From assembly GCF_902713425.1 (NCBI RefSeq), contig NC_081201.1:30086613-30150612 (forward strand): a stretch of DNA of 64,000 nt. Direction: 5' to 3'. Source of the stretch: Acipenser ruthenus (lineage: Eukaryota > Chordata > Actinopteri > Acipenseriformes > Acipenseridae). Positions 63,503-64,000 of the stretch are shown here, in pieces. Within the stretch, counting starts at the first letter, position 1; every line of letters starts with the position of its first letter. The notes under the pieces were generated by a model. The model saw only the letters and a list, made by a program, of their open reading frames with translations, did not search any database and was not told where the DNA came from. The translations under genes were made by a program, and so were the position numbers.

Positions 63503-64000
63503 CTGCAAAGGAATCAAAGCATTTTAAATTAAGTCCGTATTTCCTTCCAAATTAATAAATTAGAAAATAAAATTGAAGCACTTTGTAATAAGAAACAAAG
63601 GCTGGATGGTAGCAATTAAGTGTTTCTGGATAACAGTATTAATTAAATACATGGCTATAACATTTCAAACAGCATCATTTGCATCAATGGAGCTTTAACT
63701 AATCCCAATTAAATCTACCACTTCCATGTAACATGTTAGTGAGACAACCTCAAGCCTTTCTTAATGCCAATGTGAATGTAGGTGCTAGACTAGCAGTTAC
63801 AGTATAACCATTTACTCTATGCAATGCAATAATAAATAAATAAAATAAAGGACATCACTGCACTTAAAGGTGGTTGTACCAGGATCAATATTTTTGTACT
63901 GGTTGCCTTTACAGTCTGGAATAGAGTAGCAGATACCTGAGAACATGTCCCTTTCAAACTCCAGCATACATTTCTATATTATTGTACAAGTTCCAATTAA
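63503..64000. other. kat6b: KAT6B intron, right edge of window
   Basis: No coding exon visible; the upstream KAT6B exons lie beyond the window. Confidence 0.7.

Overview
The window is vertebrate nuclear DNA, most likely from a ray-finned fish. Genes have many exons with GT-AG introns, and the spaces between them are AT-rich and full of Tc1, piggyBac and pogo-type DNA transposons, tRNA-derived SINEs and a CR1/L2-type LINE. The long tRNA-headed SINE at 38.4-39.0 kb resembles, from memory, a family common in sturgeons and paddlefish. An acipenseriform source is therefore a reasonable inference, but it is not proven here.

The gene order is a known conserved block, in mirror image to human 10q22: SAMD8 (minus strand, 5.5-11.6 kb), a tandem array of small dual-specificity phosphatase genes of the DUSP13/DUSP29 group (plus strand, 18.4-46.1 kb), and KAT6B (minus strand, 48.3 kb to beyond the right edge). 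SAMD8 is complete in coding terms (five coding exons, 416 residues). KAT6B has nine exons here, from just before the MYST zinc finger to the stop codon; its N-terminal PHD part lies outside.

The phosphatase array holds five copies of the catalytic exon, labelled A to E. Genes A (18.4-20.5 kb, DUSP13A/MDSP-like), C (28.9-31.8 kb) and D (36.9-42.9 kb, DUSP13B/TMDP-like) are complete three-exon genes with identical intron phases (2, then 1). Copy B (22.9-24.0 kb) is a pseudogene. Copy E (45.8-46.1 kb) is an intact DUSP29-like last exon with no visible exons 1 and 2. Gene D has Asn in place of the signature His (N-C-x5-R instead of H-C-x5-R). The orphan exon E just downstream has the normal H-C-x5-R and the right splice phase, so an alternative terminal exon that switches catalytic competence is the most interesting testable idea here.

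Mobile DNA: the 3' half of a piggyBac element at the left edge; a pogo-like MITE in a SAMD8 intron; a foldback element with roughly 0.4-kb inverted arms and a 36-bp tandem array at 16.0-17.7 kb; a three-level nest (SINE in Tc1 in a second DNA transposon) in intron 1 of gene D; a second Tc1 carrying a SINE and a pogo/Tigger-like remnant in KAT6B introns; and many microsatellites. How the genes act, from family knowledge: SAMD8 is an ER ceramide phosphoethanolamine synthase/ceramide sensor, the DUSPs are small atypical phosphatases of muscle and testis, and KAT6B is a histone acetyltransferase. They share synteny, not a pathway.
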